A DNA stretch of 64,000 nt, from the NCBI GenBank assembly GCA_965277595.1, contig CBDIDH010000002.1, positions 4,836,001 to 4,900,000 on the forward strand. Reading direction: 5' to 3'. The notes under the pieces were generated by a model. It did not search any database and was not told the DNA's origin. It worked only from the letters and a program-made list of their open reading frames with translations. The stretch is from CBDIDH01 sp965277595. Lineage in GTDB: Bacteria > Planctomycetota > Planctomycetia > Isosphaerales > Isosphaeraceae. Positions 35,794 through 44,758 of this stretch are shown here, in pieces (position 1 is the first letter of the stretch; each line of letters opens with the position of its first letter). The position numbers and the translations under genes were made by a program.

Positions 35794-37209
35794 ATGCGGA
35801 GAAGGCGGTATGGACTGGCGGCCCTGAGCTTGGTCGCGGCGATCTCCGCGCTTGCCGGAATGGCCTTTCGCGGGGCTCCGGCTCGAACGAGCCTGGCCAC
35901 GTCGCCGGCCAGGCCAACGGTCCTGAGCGTGACCATGACCGCGGGGGGCCAGGTCGATAGCTCGAAGCGCACGGTGATCGAGTGCGAGCTGGAGGCGATG
36001 GCCATTGGCGTTCAGGGGCAGTCGGTCGCGTCCTCGGGCGCCTCGACCCTGTTGAGCATCGTGGACGATGGCTCGGAGGTCAAAAAAGGGGACATCCTGG
36101 CGGTGCTCGACGCCTCGGATTACGAGGAGATGGTCCGGACGCAGACGATGAACGTCGATCGCGCCCGGGCCGATCGTCGCCAGGCGGAGTTAACGCTGGA
36201 GGTCGCCGAACTGGCCGTGGGCGAATACCGCGACGGCTTGATGGAACAGACCCTTGAGGCGATGGAGGGGCAAATTGCCCTGGCGAAGGCCGACAAACAA
36301 CGCGCCGCGGATCGACTCGCCTGGTCGCGTCGGATGATCGGCAAGGGATATATCTCGCAGGGGCAATTGAGCACCGAGGAATTCGCCCTGCTGCGGCAGG
36401 GGTATGCGATCCAGCAAGGGATGACCGCCTTGCGGATCTTTCGCGACTTCGGCGCTCCGATGTGGTTGAAGGTACTGGATAGTGACGTCAAGGGGGCCGA
36501 GGCGATTTTGAATTATCAGGATCGGCGCGTTCAGAGGCACGAGGAACGGCTGGCGAAGCTCAAGCTTCAAGTCGATCATTGCACGATCCGGGCGCCTCAC
36601 GACGGGTTCGTGATCCACGCCAATGAGAAGATGAAGGCCCTTCGGATTGAGCCGGGGATGCCTGTCCGGCAAAAACAGCGCCTGATGTATCTGCCCGACC
36701 TCACCCACATGGAAGTGGCGACCCAGTTGCATGAATCGGTCGCCGCGGCGGTCAGGCCCGGGATGAGGTCGCGGATCAGGATCGAGGCGATGGGAGGCCG
36801 CGAACTCGAAGGGCACGTCACGGCAATCGCGCAACTGCCGACCCCGACCAATATCTTCAGCGAGGTTCGCTACTTCATCGCGACGGTTCAACTCGACACC
36901 CTGCCGCGCGGTCTGCGACCCGGTATGTCGGCGCAGGTCGAGATCGAGACCCTCTTTCGGCCCGATGTCCTGACTGTTCCGGCCGAGGCCCTGACGACCG
37001 AGGACGGCCACGACGTCTGTTATGTCGCTCACGACGATAGCATCGAGCGCAGAGAGATTCAGGTCGGACAGACGACGACCGACCTGCTCGAAGTGACCAG
37101 CGGACTCGACGAGGGAGAAGAGGTCGTCCTGGAACCCGCACTCCTCAAAAATTCCGCGGAACTGGTCGAGATCGAACCGAGCCGTACCATTGACGCGAAC
37201 GCCGATTGA
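35794..37209 (+). CDS. HlyD/RND-type periplasmic adaptor protein
   Basis: The protein has 471 residues from ATG 35794. An N-terminal membrane anchor or signal (GLAALSLVAAISALAGMAF) is followed by a biotinyl-lipoyl half-motif, a long coiled-coil hairpin (residues ~115-265, rich in ERxRxxRRQAEL-type heptads), the second lipoyl half (CTIRAPHDGFVIHANE), a beta-barrel (VATQLHESVAAAVRPGM, LRPGMSAQVEI) and a membrane-proximal domain (VLTVPAEAL, IQVGQTTTDLLEVTSGLDEG). Such adaptors bridge an inner-membrane pump and an outer channel. No pump or outer membrane gene follows, so its transporter must be encoded elsewhere. It is a single-gene unit here. Confidence 0.88.
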   Translation: MRRRRYGLAALSLVAAISALAGMAFRGAPARTSLATSPARPTVLSVTMTAGGQVDSSKRTVIECELEAMAIGVQGQSVASSGASTLLSIVDDGSEVKKGDILAVLDASDYEEMVRTQTMNVDRARADRRQAELTLEVAELAVGEYRDGLMEQTLEAMEGQIALAKADKQRAADRLAWSRRMIGKGYISQGQLSTEEFALLRQGYAIQQGMTALRIFRDFGAPMWLKVLDSDVKGAEAILNYQDRRVQRHEERLAKLKLQVDHCTIRAPHDGFVIHANEKMKALRIEPGMPVRQKQRLMYLPDLTHMEVATQLHESVAAAVRPGMRSRIRIEAMGGRELEGHVTAIAQLPTPTNIFSEVRYFIATVQLDTLPRGLRPGMSAQVEIETLFRPDVLTVPAEALTTEDGHDVCYVAHDDSIERREIQVGQTTTDLLEVTSGLDEGEEVVLEPALLKNSAELVEIEPSRTIDANAD

Positions 37210-37239
37210 AAGCGTCTCGAAGGTGGCGGAGCCAGCGGT

Positions 37240-38214
37240 TCAGGCCGTGACCGTCCGCGTCTTGATCTTGGCGGCACGCGCCGGCCGTTTACGGGCCGCG
37301 GCGGCTTCGGGGCCATAGCAGGGCCAGAGCAGGTGGCCAACGGCGTCGGCCGGGTGCGCGAGAATCTCGGATTCCAGGCGAGCGAGGTAGCGGCTCACCG
37401 CCTGTCCTTCCTCGCCGGGCTCGACGTTAAAAGCGGGGTCGAACGAAAGCGCGTAGCGGCCTTGCGGCCTGTGCGTGCAGAAGACGGGGACGACCGGCGT
37501 GCCGAAGATCGCGGAAAACTCAGCCCAGAGTGATTGGAAAGTCCGTTCCTGACCGAGAAACCGTGCGGGACGCGTGTTCGCGTCGGACCAGGGGACGTCC
37601 CCCTTCATATAGACGATCAGGCCATCGCGAAGCGCCGAGCGGGTCCGGAAGATCCGGATCGCGGCCTCGTGCGGTGTCATATTTCTGCGCAGGAAGAACC
37701 CGGACTGTGGATGCGGCCCCGTCGTCACGTCGTACCGGGCCTTGATGAGCCTGGAAACATGCTGGGCACGCTGGAGCAAGAGTCGGACAGGCAGGCCACG
37801 GCGAAAGAGCCAGTGCGTTGACGCCAGATGCGCTCCAAGATGACTGCCGAGAAGAATCGCCCCCTGGCCACCCGCAAGGGCCTTGTTCAGGTGTTCAAGT
37901 CCCTGGACGTCGAAGAGCCCAAAAAAGTCGGCCTCGGAAAGACCGTCAAGCAGGCAATCGCGGGCGAGATAACGCAAGACATTGGCTTCAAGCCCTTTAC
38001 GAACGCTGGCGATCGCATCGGCATCGCCCAGATTCGTGGGCAGGCGGCTTAACGAGCGTTCCAACTCCGCCCGGCGTGGAGGCCAGGCGGTCGCCAGGGT
38101 CCGGCCCAGGGCCCCGAGCGCGGCGTCGGCGGGAGACGGCCCGAGAAGGCGCAGGGCGGGAAGCAAGGTCTCATAGAACAACGGCTTCCAGCTCAGGAAA
38201 TGGCGGAAAGTCAC
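37240..38214 (-). CDS. LpxL/HtrB-like acyltransferase family protein
   Basis: The protein has 324 residues. It has the layout of the lauroyl/myristoyl lipid A acyltransferase superfamily: an N-terminal region LGPSPADAALGALGRTLA, a segment GAILLGSHLGAHLASTHWL where the H-x4-D/E motif normally sits, the block FRTRSALRDGLIVYMKGDVP, and GTPVVPVFCTHRPQGRYAL. The acidic residue expected five positions after the motif histidine is not seen, so the catalytic site may differ or be displaced. It probably transfers an acyl chain to a lipid or saccharide acceptor at the inner membrane. It stands alone and is transcribed away from the neighbouring membrane protein gene. Confidence 0.75.
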   Translation of the reverse strand: MTFRHFLSWKPLFYETLLPALRLLGPSPADAALGALGRTLATAWPPRRAELERSLSRLPTNLGDADAIASVRKGLEANVLRYLARDCLLDGLSEADFFGLFDVQGLEHLNKALAGGQGAILLGSHLGAHLASTHWLFRRGLPVRLLLQRAQHVSRLIKARYDVTTGPHPQSGFFLRRNMTPHEAAIRIFRTRSALRDGLIVYMKGDVPWSDANTRPARFLGQERTFQSLWAEFSAIFGTPVVPVFCTHRPQGRYALSFDPAFNVEPGEEGQAVSRYLARLESEILAHPADAVGHLLWPCYGPEAAAARKRPARAAKIKTRTVTA

Positions 38215-38482
38215 GTCGTCAGCCCTTACCAGATCGTGGGAGTCCAGGGGGACCAGAACAAATACACAGAGTACGTCGACGTCGTTTTTATCGGAGCGCG
38301 ACGCGATCGATCACCAAGAAAAGTCCGCGCGGATTGGCCCGTTCCTCGTGGAATGTGGGATAGTTCGTTGAAAGACGCCGGGACCGCTCGCTGATGACAC
38401 CAAGACACGGTCCTGTTGTCTCTTCCACCTGGTTTCGGTTTTGTTTTTTTCGCGTCCTTCCACCTGGGAGCCTCGCACGGCG

Positions 38483-39022
38483 ATGGCCTCGAAACGCACT
38501 CCGTTCAAGTCGTCGTCTTCAACGACCGCGGTCTCGGCCGGAACATCGGCATCGGGGCCGCTGGTGAACACGATCTTGCTGGCGGCGGCCGTCTGTTACG
38601 GCCTGGCCATTCTGGTCAATCGCGGCCGGATGTCGTGGCCGCCAGACCAGTTACTCGCGAGTCTCTACACGGTGGCCGGGTGCATCGCGGTTGTCGGCCC
38701 GATCGTACTCTTTCGCGGCGATTCGGGCGAGGCGGGTTTGGGCGACTTGCTCTGGATGACCGGCGGCCTGCTCGTCTGGGTCTTCGATGCCGCGGCGGCG
38801 GTCCGGGGCGACTGGCAGTCAACCGCCTGGGTCACGCCGCTCGGCTACCAGACGATGGGCATGACAATCCTCGCCGTTTTGCTCGCCGGCTGGCGTTGCC
38901 GGGTCTCGGGCCGGGTCTGGTCGTGGACGAACGTGACGGGCTGGGTGCTCGGCCTTTTCTGGGTCGGCATGGCGGTTGTCTCGATGCTCCCCGCGCGGGG
39001 GTCGGGCGTCGTGCTCAGGTGA
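38483..39022 (+). CDS. Hypothetical multi-span membrane protein
   Basis: The predicted protein has 179 residues from ATG 38483. A Ser/Thr-rich cytoplasmic lead of about 27 residues precedes five hydrophobic segments (NTILLAAAVCYGLAILV; LYTVAGCIAVVGPIVLF; DLLWMTGGLLVWVFDAAAA; MGMTILAVLLAGW; VTGWVLGLFWVGMAVVSML). I do not recognise a family. There is no co-directional neighbour close by, and the divergent acyltransferase gene shares the 268-base upstream region. Confidence 0.65.
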   Translation: MASKRTPFKSSSSTTAVSAGTSASGPLVNTILLAAAVCYGLAILVNRGRMSWPPDQLLASLYTVAGCIAVVGPIVLFRGDSGEAGLGDLLWMTGGLLVWVFDAAAAVRGDWQSTAWVTPLGYQTMGMTILAVLLAGWRCRVSGRVWSWTNVTGWVLGLFWVGMAVVSMLPARGSGVVLR

Positions 39023-39136
39023 GACCCGGACCGAGATCCGGCGAGCGACGATCCCGAACGCAGAGGTGTTGGACGCGGTTCGTAATTTTAGGAGCCTACG
39101 CAACCTCCCTGGATTCGGATGGCTGAGGGGCTGTAA

Positions 39137-39511
39137 TCATGGGGCGTGAGCCGCAAGGTCGGTCTCAGAGGGGAATAAATCCCGGCGGCAGGCCGAGCAA
39201 TGACACTCGGGCTCGGGATAGGGGACCGGTCCCTCCAAGAACTCGATCGTCCAGGGCTGAGACGCGACGGGACAGAGCCGCGGACAAGTCGGGCAGTGCC
39301 GCTTGGTCCCCAGGAACGATGTCCTGCGCCGGAGGAGGTCGGCGATGGTGCCGCGGGACACGGCGCGGGCGGCAGTGATCGCGGCCGGCTCGATGCCGTC
39401 GGCGTCGAGGTCGACCGCCTCGTGGACGTGTCGGGGGACGACCTTCCCCTATCCTTCGGCCATCCGCTCAATCCCGACGCGATCCATCGACGATGACTTG
39501 CGGAAAGGCAT
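39137..39511 (-). pseudogene. Cys-rich protein fragment with internal amber codon, possible transposase remnant
   Basis: ATG 39511 is preceded by a strong AAGGAGG box. After 20 codons there is an in-frame TAG (39451-39449), and the same frame continues GKVVPRHVHEAVDLDADG to a stop at 39137. The rest has an HTH-like piece (AARAVSRGTIADLLRRR) and two zinc-ligand pairs (CPTCPRLCP and CHCSACRRDLFPSE). This zinc-ribbon arrangement resembles the N-terminal part of ISKra4-like and related transposases, of which the remainder would be missing. The assignment is tentative. It lies about 135 bases from the ISAs1 element. Confidence 0.45.
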
Positions 39512-39645
39512 AGTTGGTCCCTCCTTGGACTTCTGGTGATGGACAAGCTGGGGAACTCCGCTTAACAACGTACCAAACATCGAAGCCCGCGCGAACCGCG
39601 TCTCGCACCCCCTGTCAGTGACTCACTAATCTCGACCGCACCGGT

Positions 39646-40905
39646 CAGGGCGGTTTCCTGCTGATCTAGCCAGAACCCCCGTTACAATTTATATCCATTT
39701 GTCGTGGTCGATGAAACGGGAGGCACCTCGGATAAGGACTCTGGCATGGAAGCCCGTCTCTCTTTGATGGAACTTCTTGAGAGCCTTGACGATCCGCGTC
39801 GCGCTCAGGGCCGCCGACACCCGCTCCCCGCCCTTCTTGCCTTGGCGGTCGTCGCCATGCTCTCGGGAATGACCAGCTACGAAGCGATCGTCCAGTACGG
39901 CAAGGAGCGGGGCTGGGAGTTCCTCCGCCATCTCGGATTCACCACGCGGTGGAACCTTTGCAAGGTCACCTACTCACGCGTCTTTCGCCGCATTGACGTT
40001 GCCGATTTCGAGGCGCGGGTTGGCCGCTGGCTCCAAGATCAACTCGGTCCCAGCGACGTCCCCCAGATCGCCATCGACGGCAAGACGGCGCGGGGCAGTC
40101 GCGACGGCCAGACGCCCGCTGTCCACCTGGTATCTGCCTATGCCCCTCACGTCAAAGCGGTTCTGGCCCAACTCCGCGTCGATGCCAAGACCAACGAGCA
40201 CAAGGCCGCGTTGGAGTTGCTGGGGGTGCTCAAGATCAAGGGCAGGATCGTCACCGGCGATGCCATGTTCACCCACCGAGATTTTTGTGCGGAGGTGATC
40301 GCCCGAGGGGGCGACGACATCTTGCCGGTCAAAGACAACCAACCGACGCTCGGCAGGGACATCACGGCCGCCTTCGCCGAGCCTTTGGCCGGCTCGTCTC
40401 CCCCTGCAGACCGCGCGTCAGGCGGTCGAGATCGAGCGAGCGCGTGAGGTCGACAAGGGGCACGGACGGATCGAGACGCGGTCGATCGAGGTGGCCTCGT
40501 CGCTGGCCCAATACCTGGGATCGGACTGGCCGGGATGCGTCCAAGTGTTCCGCCTGACGCGGGTGCGCAAGACTGGGGCGAAGGTGGAGACCGAGGTAGT
40601 CCAAGGAATCACCAGCCTGCCCCAGGAACGCGCCAGCGCGCAGGACCTACTGGAGGCGACCCGCGGCCATTGGGGCATCGAGAACGGGCTTCATGGGGTG
40701 CGGGACGGGACACTCCGTGAGGACGCCAGTCGAATCAGAAGGGGGTCGGCGACGCAGGTCATGGCCATCGTGCGGAACATCGTGGTTTTCTTATTCAACC
40801 GCGAGGGTCACAAGAAAGCCGCGGCCCCCACGCGTCACTACGTTTGCCAACCACGGAAGACTCTGAAAATCGTGTCAACGCCAATCTGAAATTGAAACAG
40901 CCCTG
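39646..40905 (+). mobile_element. ISAs1-family insertion sequence (defective)
   Basis: The element is about 1.26 kb. The left end CAGGGCGGTTTCCTGCTGATCT and the right end (inverse) CAGGGCTGTTTCAATTTCAGAT match in the outermost 12 positions except one and again further in, as expected for imperfect terminal inverted repeats. No clear target duplication is visible at the flanks. Confidence 0.7.
39746..40889 (+). pseudogene. ISAs1-family DDE transposase, frameshifted
   Basis: From ATG 39746 the frame encodes the N-terminal DDE_Tnp_1-associated domain (LMELLESLDDPRRAQGRRHPL), the first catalytic Asp region QIAIDGKTARGSRD, and IVTGDAMFTHRDFC with the second. Near 40397-40404 (a run of five C) the homologous reading moves to another frame (QTARQAVEIERAREVDKGHGR, then HWGIENGLHGVRD and TLREDASRIRRG with the catalytic Glu) and ends at 40889. 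The original frame stops at 40447. Joined, the two parts make a normal-length ISAs1 transposase of about 380 residues, so one base was gained or lost in the C run. ISAs1 elements are not known to use programmed frameshifting. Confidence 0.85.
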
Positions 40906-41015
40906 CCTGAGTCCAGGACTCGCCTTGACCCGATCGCGCCGGCTGGGTTACAGTCAAAGGGTATGGGTGGGATGGATTTTGCCCAGACCCCAGACCCTCG
41001 GGAGCGATCGACCCC

Positions 41016-41717
41016 GTGAGGGACCTCCGACGCGATCAGCGCGGTGAGAAGCTGGCCCCGAAGGCCGTGGTGGGTCGAGTGAGCCTTTACCTCCGCCAGC
41101 TTGAGACGTTTCAGCGCCAGGGTCATACGACCGTTTCGAGCAGTCAGCTCGGCGCAGCGCTGGCGATTAACAATGCGCAGGTTCGCAAGGACCTGGCCTT
41201 CTTCGGCCAGTTCGGCTATCCCGGCATCGGCTACCGGATCGATGAGTTGATCGCCACCCTGCGGAGCATCCTGGGGATCGATCGCGACTGGCCCCTTGTG
41301 CTGGTTGGCCTGGGCAACCTGGGGCGGGCCCTCGTGAAATATCGAGGCTTTCGGAGTCGTGGGTTCCACGTTGTCGCCCTCTTTGACAACGACCCCGAAA
41401 AAGTCGGCGAGATCCACGACAATTTGACCGTGGAGCCGCTCGAATCGCTCCGCAAGGTCGTCACCTCGCGAGGGGTCAACTTGGCGGTTCTGACCGTGCC
41501 GTCCGACTCCGCGCAACGCGTCGCCGATCTGATGGTCGCGTCGGGAATCACGGGGATTTTGAATTTCGCGCCGGTGCCGCTGAACGTTCCGCCGACGGTC
41601 AACGTGGTCGGGGTTGACCTGAGCGTGCAACTGGAACACCTTGCGTACAAGGTGCAAAACACCCCCGGCGCGTTTCCGTCTCCGGAAACCCTTTTCGGCG
41701 GGCGGTCAACCGGCTAA
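41016..41717 (+). CDS. rex: Redox-sensing transcriptional repressor Rex
   Basis: The protein has 233 residues from GTG 41016 (GGGAG upstream). The N-terminal winged helix (VVGRVSLYLRQLETF, then SSSQLGAALAINNAQVRKDLAFFGQFG) binds DNA; the Rossmann domain (PLVLVGLGNLGRALVKY, VALFDNDPEKVG) binds NAD(H). The C-terminal swapped helix GVDLSVQLEHLAYKVQ is also typical. Rex releases its operators when the NADH/NAD+ ratio rises, derepressing fermentation and respiratory genes. No metabolic target is adjacent; tRNA-Gln follows 36 bases after the stop. I did not find a Rex operator in its own upstream region. Confidence 0.95.
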   Translation: MRDLRRDQRGEKLAPKAVVGRVSLYLRQLETFQRQGHTTVSSSQLGAALAINNAQVRKDLAFFGQFGYPGIGYRIDELIATLRSILGIDRDWPLVLVGLGNLGRALVKYRGFRSRGFHVVALFDNDPEKVGEIHDNLTVEPLESLRKVVTSRGVNLAVLTVPSDSAQRVADLMVASGITGILNFAPVPLNVPPTVNVVGVDLSVQLEHLAYKVQNTPGAFPSPETLFGGRSTG

Positions 41718-41753
41718 GATAGAGCGCCATCGACCGTGCAAGGTCGCCGCGTT

Positions 41754-41824
41754 TACCCGGTGGTGAAACGGTATCACAGCAGTTTTTGGTACTGCTTTTC
41801 CAGGTTCGAATCCTGGCCGGGTAG
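41754..41824 (+). tRNA. tRNA-Gln (anticodon TTG)
   Basis: The cloverleaf is complete: acceptor TACCCGG pairs with CCGGGTA; D-arm GTGA/TCAC; anticodon stem GCAGT/ACTGC around loop TTTTGGT, giving anticodon TTG; T-arm CCAGG-TTCGAAT-CCTGG. CCA is not encoded. Confidence 0.93.
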
Positions 41825-41880
41825 CTGAAGTTCCTGCCAATCTTGGATTTAAGTTCCAACACGCCCCATCGCGTTGGCGA

Positions 41881-42939
41881 TCAAGGACCTGACGGCTTTA
41901 TCCGGCTCAGACGTCGGAGCACGTCGCGGGATGTCGTGTTTTCGAAGAAACGCACCGATCCGTCGACGAAGACGAGGTAGGCCCCCGATCCTGACGTCCC
42001 TCCGAACCCACCGGAGACGGTGTTCACTCCCAATCCCGGATCACGCAGGTTCGAAGGATCGCCCCAGGGTTTGAACCCCTCGGCGACCTCGCCCGCGAGG
42101 ATGGTATGTGACGCATCGCCAATCCCGGTCCCGCGCTCCGTCAAAGGCTCGCCCAAAAGGTGAACGTTGCCGGCGTAATGGCCAAGTGCGTAGCCCTGGA
42201 AATTTCGCAGGGGAACGATTTCTGGATTCAAATACAGCGGAACGATCCCCTTGAAGTAGGCCGAATTTCGAGGGTCGTTCCAGGGCCGATCCTGGCTCAA
42301 ATCGCCGCCGACCATAAACCCTGTATAAGGCAGGATTTCCGTCATCCAACTCTGTCGGACCACTCGCGTTTTTCCGGACGAAGTCTCCGGGGCGTCGGGA
42401 GCCGACGGTTGTATCCGGGAGGACGTGGGATCGCTGGTAAAGAGCCCTCGAACCGTCAAGAACTGGAATTCGCTCAATCCAATCTCTCGCAAATGATTAA
42501 TCGATGAACCCCAGGAGTTTGAGTACTGGGGCTTCACCTCGACAAGATTGCGTCGTGAGGCGATCAACCAACCAGCCTGATGAACGACTCCCGTGGCGGA
42601 AATTCCGGCGATAAACATCACCACGATCAGGGCGACCAGCGAGATCGTCCCTCTCACGGACCATCGGCGTCGAGATCCGACAGCCGCGGCACTTGCCTGC
42701 TGGATTTCGCCGTGAAGCCAGACCAGGGTCCAGTGCAAGCCGACGGTGAAAAGGACCAGACAGAGCGCAGCAGTCGCCACGCCTTCCCAGGCGATCTTGA
42801 CCCTTGGCAGGATTCTTGCCGGATACGCCAACCAGCCGAAGGCGAGACCGATCAGCCCGTCGAACACAGGGCCGCCTTGCCAGGCGAGGCAGAGGCCAAT
42901 CGCGACGACAATTCCAGTGGCGATGGCGAACCGTCGCAT
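41881..42939 (-). CDS. Membrane protein with DUF1559-like C-terminus (H-x9-DG region)
   Basis: The protein has 352 residues. Three or four membrane segments occupy the first ~135 residues (ATGIVVAIGLCLAW; GLAFGWLAYPARIL; ATAALCLVLFTVGLHW; ISLVALIVVMFIAGIS). The soluble C-terminal part contains ASHTILAGEVAEGFKPWGDP and GAYLVFVDGSVRFFENTTS, the same end signature as DUF1559 proteins, but there is no prepilin motif. It appears to be a DUF1559 C-terminal domain on a different membrane anchor. The start overlaps the stop of the upstream gene (TGATG), indicating translational coupling. Confidence 0.7.
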   Translation of the reverse strand: MRRFAIATGIVVAIGLCLAWQGGPVFDGLIGLAFGWLAYPARILPRVKIAWEGVATAALCLVLFTVGLHWTLVWLHGEIQQASAAAVGSRRRWSVRGTISLVALIVVMFIAGISATGVVHQAGWLIASRRNLVEVKPQYSNSWGSSINHLREIGLSEFQFLTVRGLFTSDPTSSRIQPSAPDAPETSSGKTRVVRQSWMTEILPYTGFMVGGDLSQDRPWNDPRNSAYFKGIVPLYLNPEIVPLRNFQGYALGHYAGNVHLLGEPLTERGTGIGDASHTILAGEVAEGFKPWGDPSNLRDPGLGVNTVSGGFGGTSGSGAYLVFVDGSVRFFENTTSRDVLRRLSRIKPSGP

Positions 42940-43682
42940 CAGGGCTTCCTGGATTCAAGGCGCCGATCGATTTCCGAGACGGGAAGCCACTGGACGATTC
43001 CGTCGGTCATCAGGACAAGACGATCGGGGCCGACGGACTCCGGCTCGTAAGCGAGGGGAGACGTGCTTGGAAAATCTTCGGATGCAGGCAGTATACCTCC
43101 GACATAGAGATAAAGGCCACCGTGAGGTTGCGGAACGTGCCAGATCGATTCACCAATCGTCTTCGCGTCTTTGATCGACGGGTAGGCCCCTTGGTGCTCC
43201 TGGGCATAACTCCGGAGACGGGTTCCCAGGTTGTCGAGGGCATCGACTCGCGCGCGGATCTCTGCCTCGATGGGGGGAGGCGGCACGAGGCGGTACGTCA
43301 GCCCTTTTTTCTCCCAGGCCCCCGGCGTCATCAGTTCACGGGCTCCCGAGATCATCGTCAGGATCAAGACGAAGAGCAGACCCCACAAGATGATCACACC
43401 AAGCGCCCTGGCAAAAGAGAGCCGGGGCAGAATCGGAAACTCTTTCCGAAGGCCATTCCAGACCCACTGGACAACCTTGGCACAGGCCATCAAGCCCAGC
43501 AAGAAAAACGAGATGACTTCGATTCGCTTGCGCGCCAGGCCCGTCAACCCGGTCTGACTCAACGTTCGGACAGCCCGAGGAATGTCGGCCAGCGTCACGG
43601 AGGCCATTCCGGCGGTCGCCTGTCCAGGCGAAACACTCACCAGAATCACCGAGACGAGAAGAACGCGGGTCAAAATTGGCAT
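42939..43682 (-). CDS. Membrane protein of unknown function, coupled to the DUF1559-like gene
   Basis: The protein has 247 residues from ATG 43682. It has a signal-like first helix (ILTRVLLVSVILVSVSPGQATAG), two more hydrophobic stretches (ISFFLLGLMACAKVVQWVW; ALGVIILWGLLFVLILTMISG), and a soluble C-terminal half with YAQEHQGAYPSIKDAKTIG and LVLMTDGIVQWLPVSEID. The latter reads like the substrate-like/pseudopilin-associated domains of planctomycete proteins. Its stop overlaps the next gene's start, so the two probably act together. Function unknown. Confidence 0.65.
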   Translation of the reverse strand: MPILTRVLLVSVILVSVSPGQATAGMASVTLADIPRAVRTLSQTGLTGLARKRIEVISFFLLGLMACAKVVQWVWNGLRKEFPILPRLSFARALGVIILWGLLFVLILTMISGARELMTPGAWEKKGLTYRLVPPPPIEAEIRARVDALDNLGTRLRSYAQEHQGAYPSIKDAKTIGESIWHVPQPHGGLYLYVGGILPASEDFPSTSPLAYEPESVGPDRLVLMTDGIVQWLPVSEIDRRLESRKP

Positions 43683-43756
43683 TGAACGCTCTCGGTCCTT
43701 GCCGACGCATCCGAACCCGTGATCTTTACGGCGAGAGCCGCGAGTCGGGCGGTCCG

Positions 43757-44581
43757 TCAATATGGCGTCTTGCCGATGAAATTTCCGGGCGGATTGTAGT
43801 TGCAGACGATGACCTGAGCCCCTTTGAGGTCGCCGACCTTGATCGTGGCCTTGCCGGCGCCGATCGAGGTGGTGTCCGCCCAGACCATCTGGGTGTAGTG
43901 ACCCGCCTTGAAGGTGGAGAAGTCGGCGGGGATCGGCGTTCCGGCGGTGTAGTCTTTCTTCTCGTCATACCAGACCTCGGCCGCCTTCGTGACGACGATT
44001 TCAAGCGGCTCGCCTTGAAAATAGGCGATGTTCTCGCCGTACTTTTGCTGCCAGGGACCCGGCTGATGCGGCCGGTGCTGGAAGGTTCCGGTCCGGGCCA
44101 GCTCGTCGGCCCAGGCTTGAGCAAAGGCGGCGAGTTCGGGCGACCAGGTGACGGGCTTTGTCCCCACATCCTTGCGGACCCGGTCGTGAAAGGCGACGAG
44201 GTCGGTGATTTCCTTGTCGGTGAGCGTCGAGGCGACCGTTGGGGCTGACGGTTTGAGAGCGGCCGGAGAACCGAGGGTGATCGAGACCTCGCCGGCCACG
44301 CCCGGTCGATACCGCGCAACTTCCTTGTCGCCGGTCCGTGCGATCAAGATCAGGCCGACCGACGTGGTCAGGGTCGATTTCTCACCGTCCTTGACCGTGA
44401 GAAGCGGCTTCTCACCTTGCGAAGTGACGACGAAAAGACTGACGGGGCCGCCGGTCTGATTCAAGAACTGAACGTTCACGGCGGCATCGGCCCCGGTCTG
44501 TCCTCGCCCGGCCTGACTGATCGCGGTCAGAAGCAGGACAACCAGGACGCAGACGCCCTTGAACGGCTTTCGTGCCGACAT
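43757..44581 (-). CDS. Secreted CAP (SCP/PR1) domain protein
   Basis: The protein has 274 residues from ATG 44581 (AAAGGGAC upstream), with a signal peptide ending around SQAGRGQ. Residues ~30-110 look like a small beta domain; residues ~125-274 form a CAP domain: VAFHDRVRKDVGTKPVTWSP split by turns, LAAFAQAWADELA, HRPHQPGPW, YGENIAYF, the CAP signature AGHYTQMVWADTTSIGAG, and VCNYNPPGNF. The His and Glu residues of the CAP cavity are present. CAP proteins are exported and bind lipids or act in cell-surface processes; the specific role is unknown. It is monocistronic. Confidence 0.88.
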   Translation of the reverse strand: MSARKPFKGVCVLVVLLLTAISQAGRGQTGADAAVNVQFLNQTGGPVSLFVVTSQGEKPLLTVKDGEKSTLTTSVGLILIARTGDKEVARYRPGVAGEVSITLGSPAALKPSAPTVASTLTDKEITDLVAFHDRVRKDVGTKPVTWSPELAAFAQAWADELARTGTFQHRPHQPGPWQQKYGENIAYFQGEPLEIVVTKAAEVWYDEKKDYTAGTPIPADFSTFKAGHYTQMVWADTTSIGAGKATIKVGDLKGAQVIVCNYNPPGNFIGKTPY

Positions 44582-44758
44582 CGAAGTCCCTTTCATTCCG
44601 GAAGAGGCCGGGCGAGGTCGTCCGAAAAGAAGGGACTTGATCGAGCCCCTCGGGTACGCCTCGCCCCCGGCGATGGGCACAGCATGCCCGATCCCGGCCG
44701 ATTGGACAACACCAGGATCGGTTGATGTGTCGGTTCTTCGACCTTCGGGGCAGGCCGA

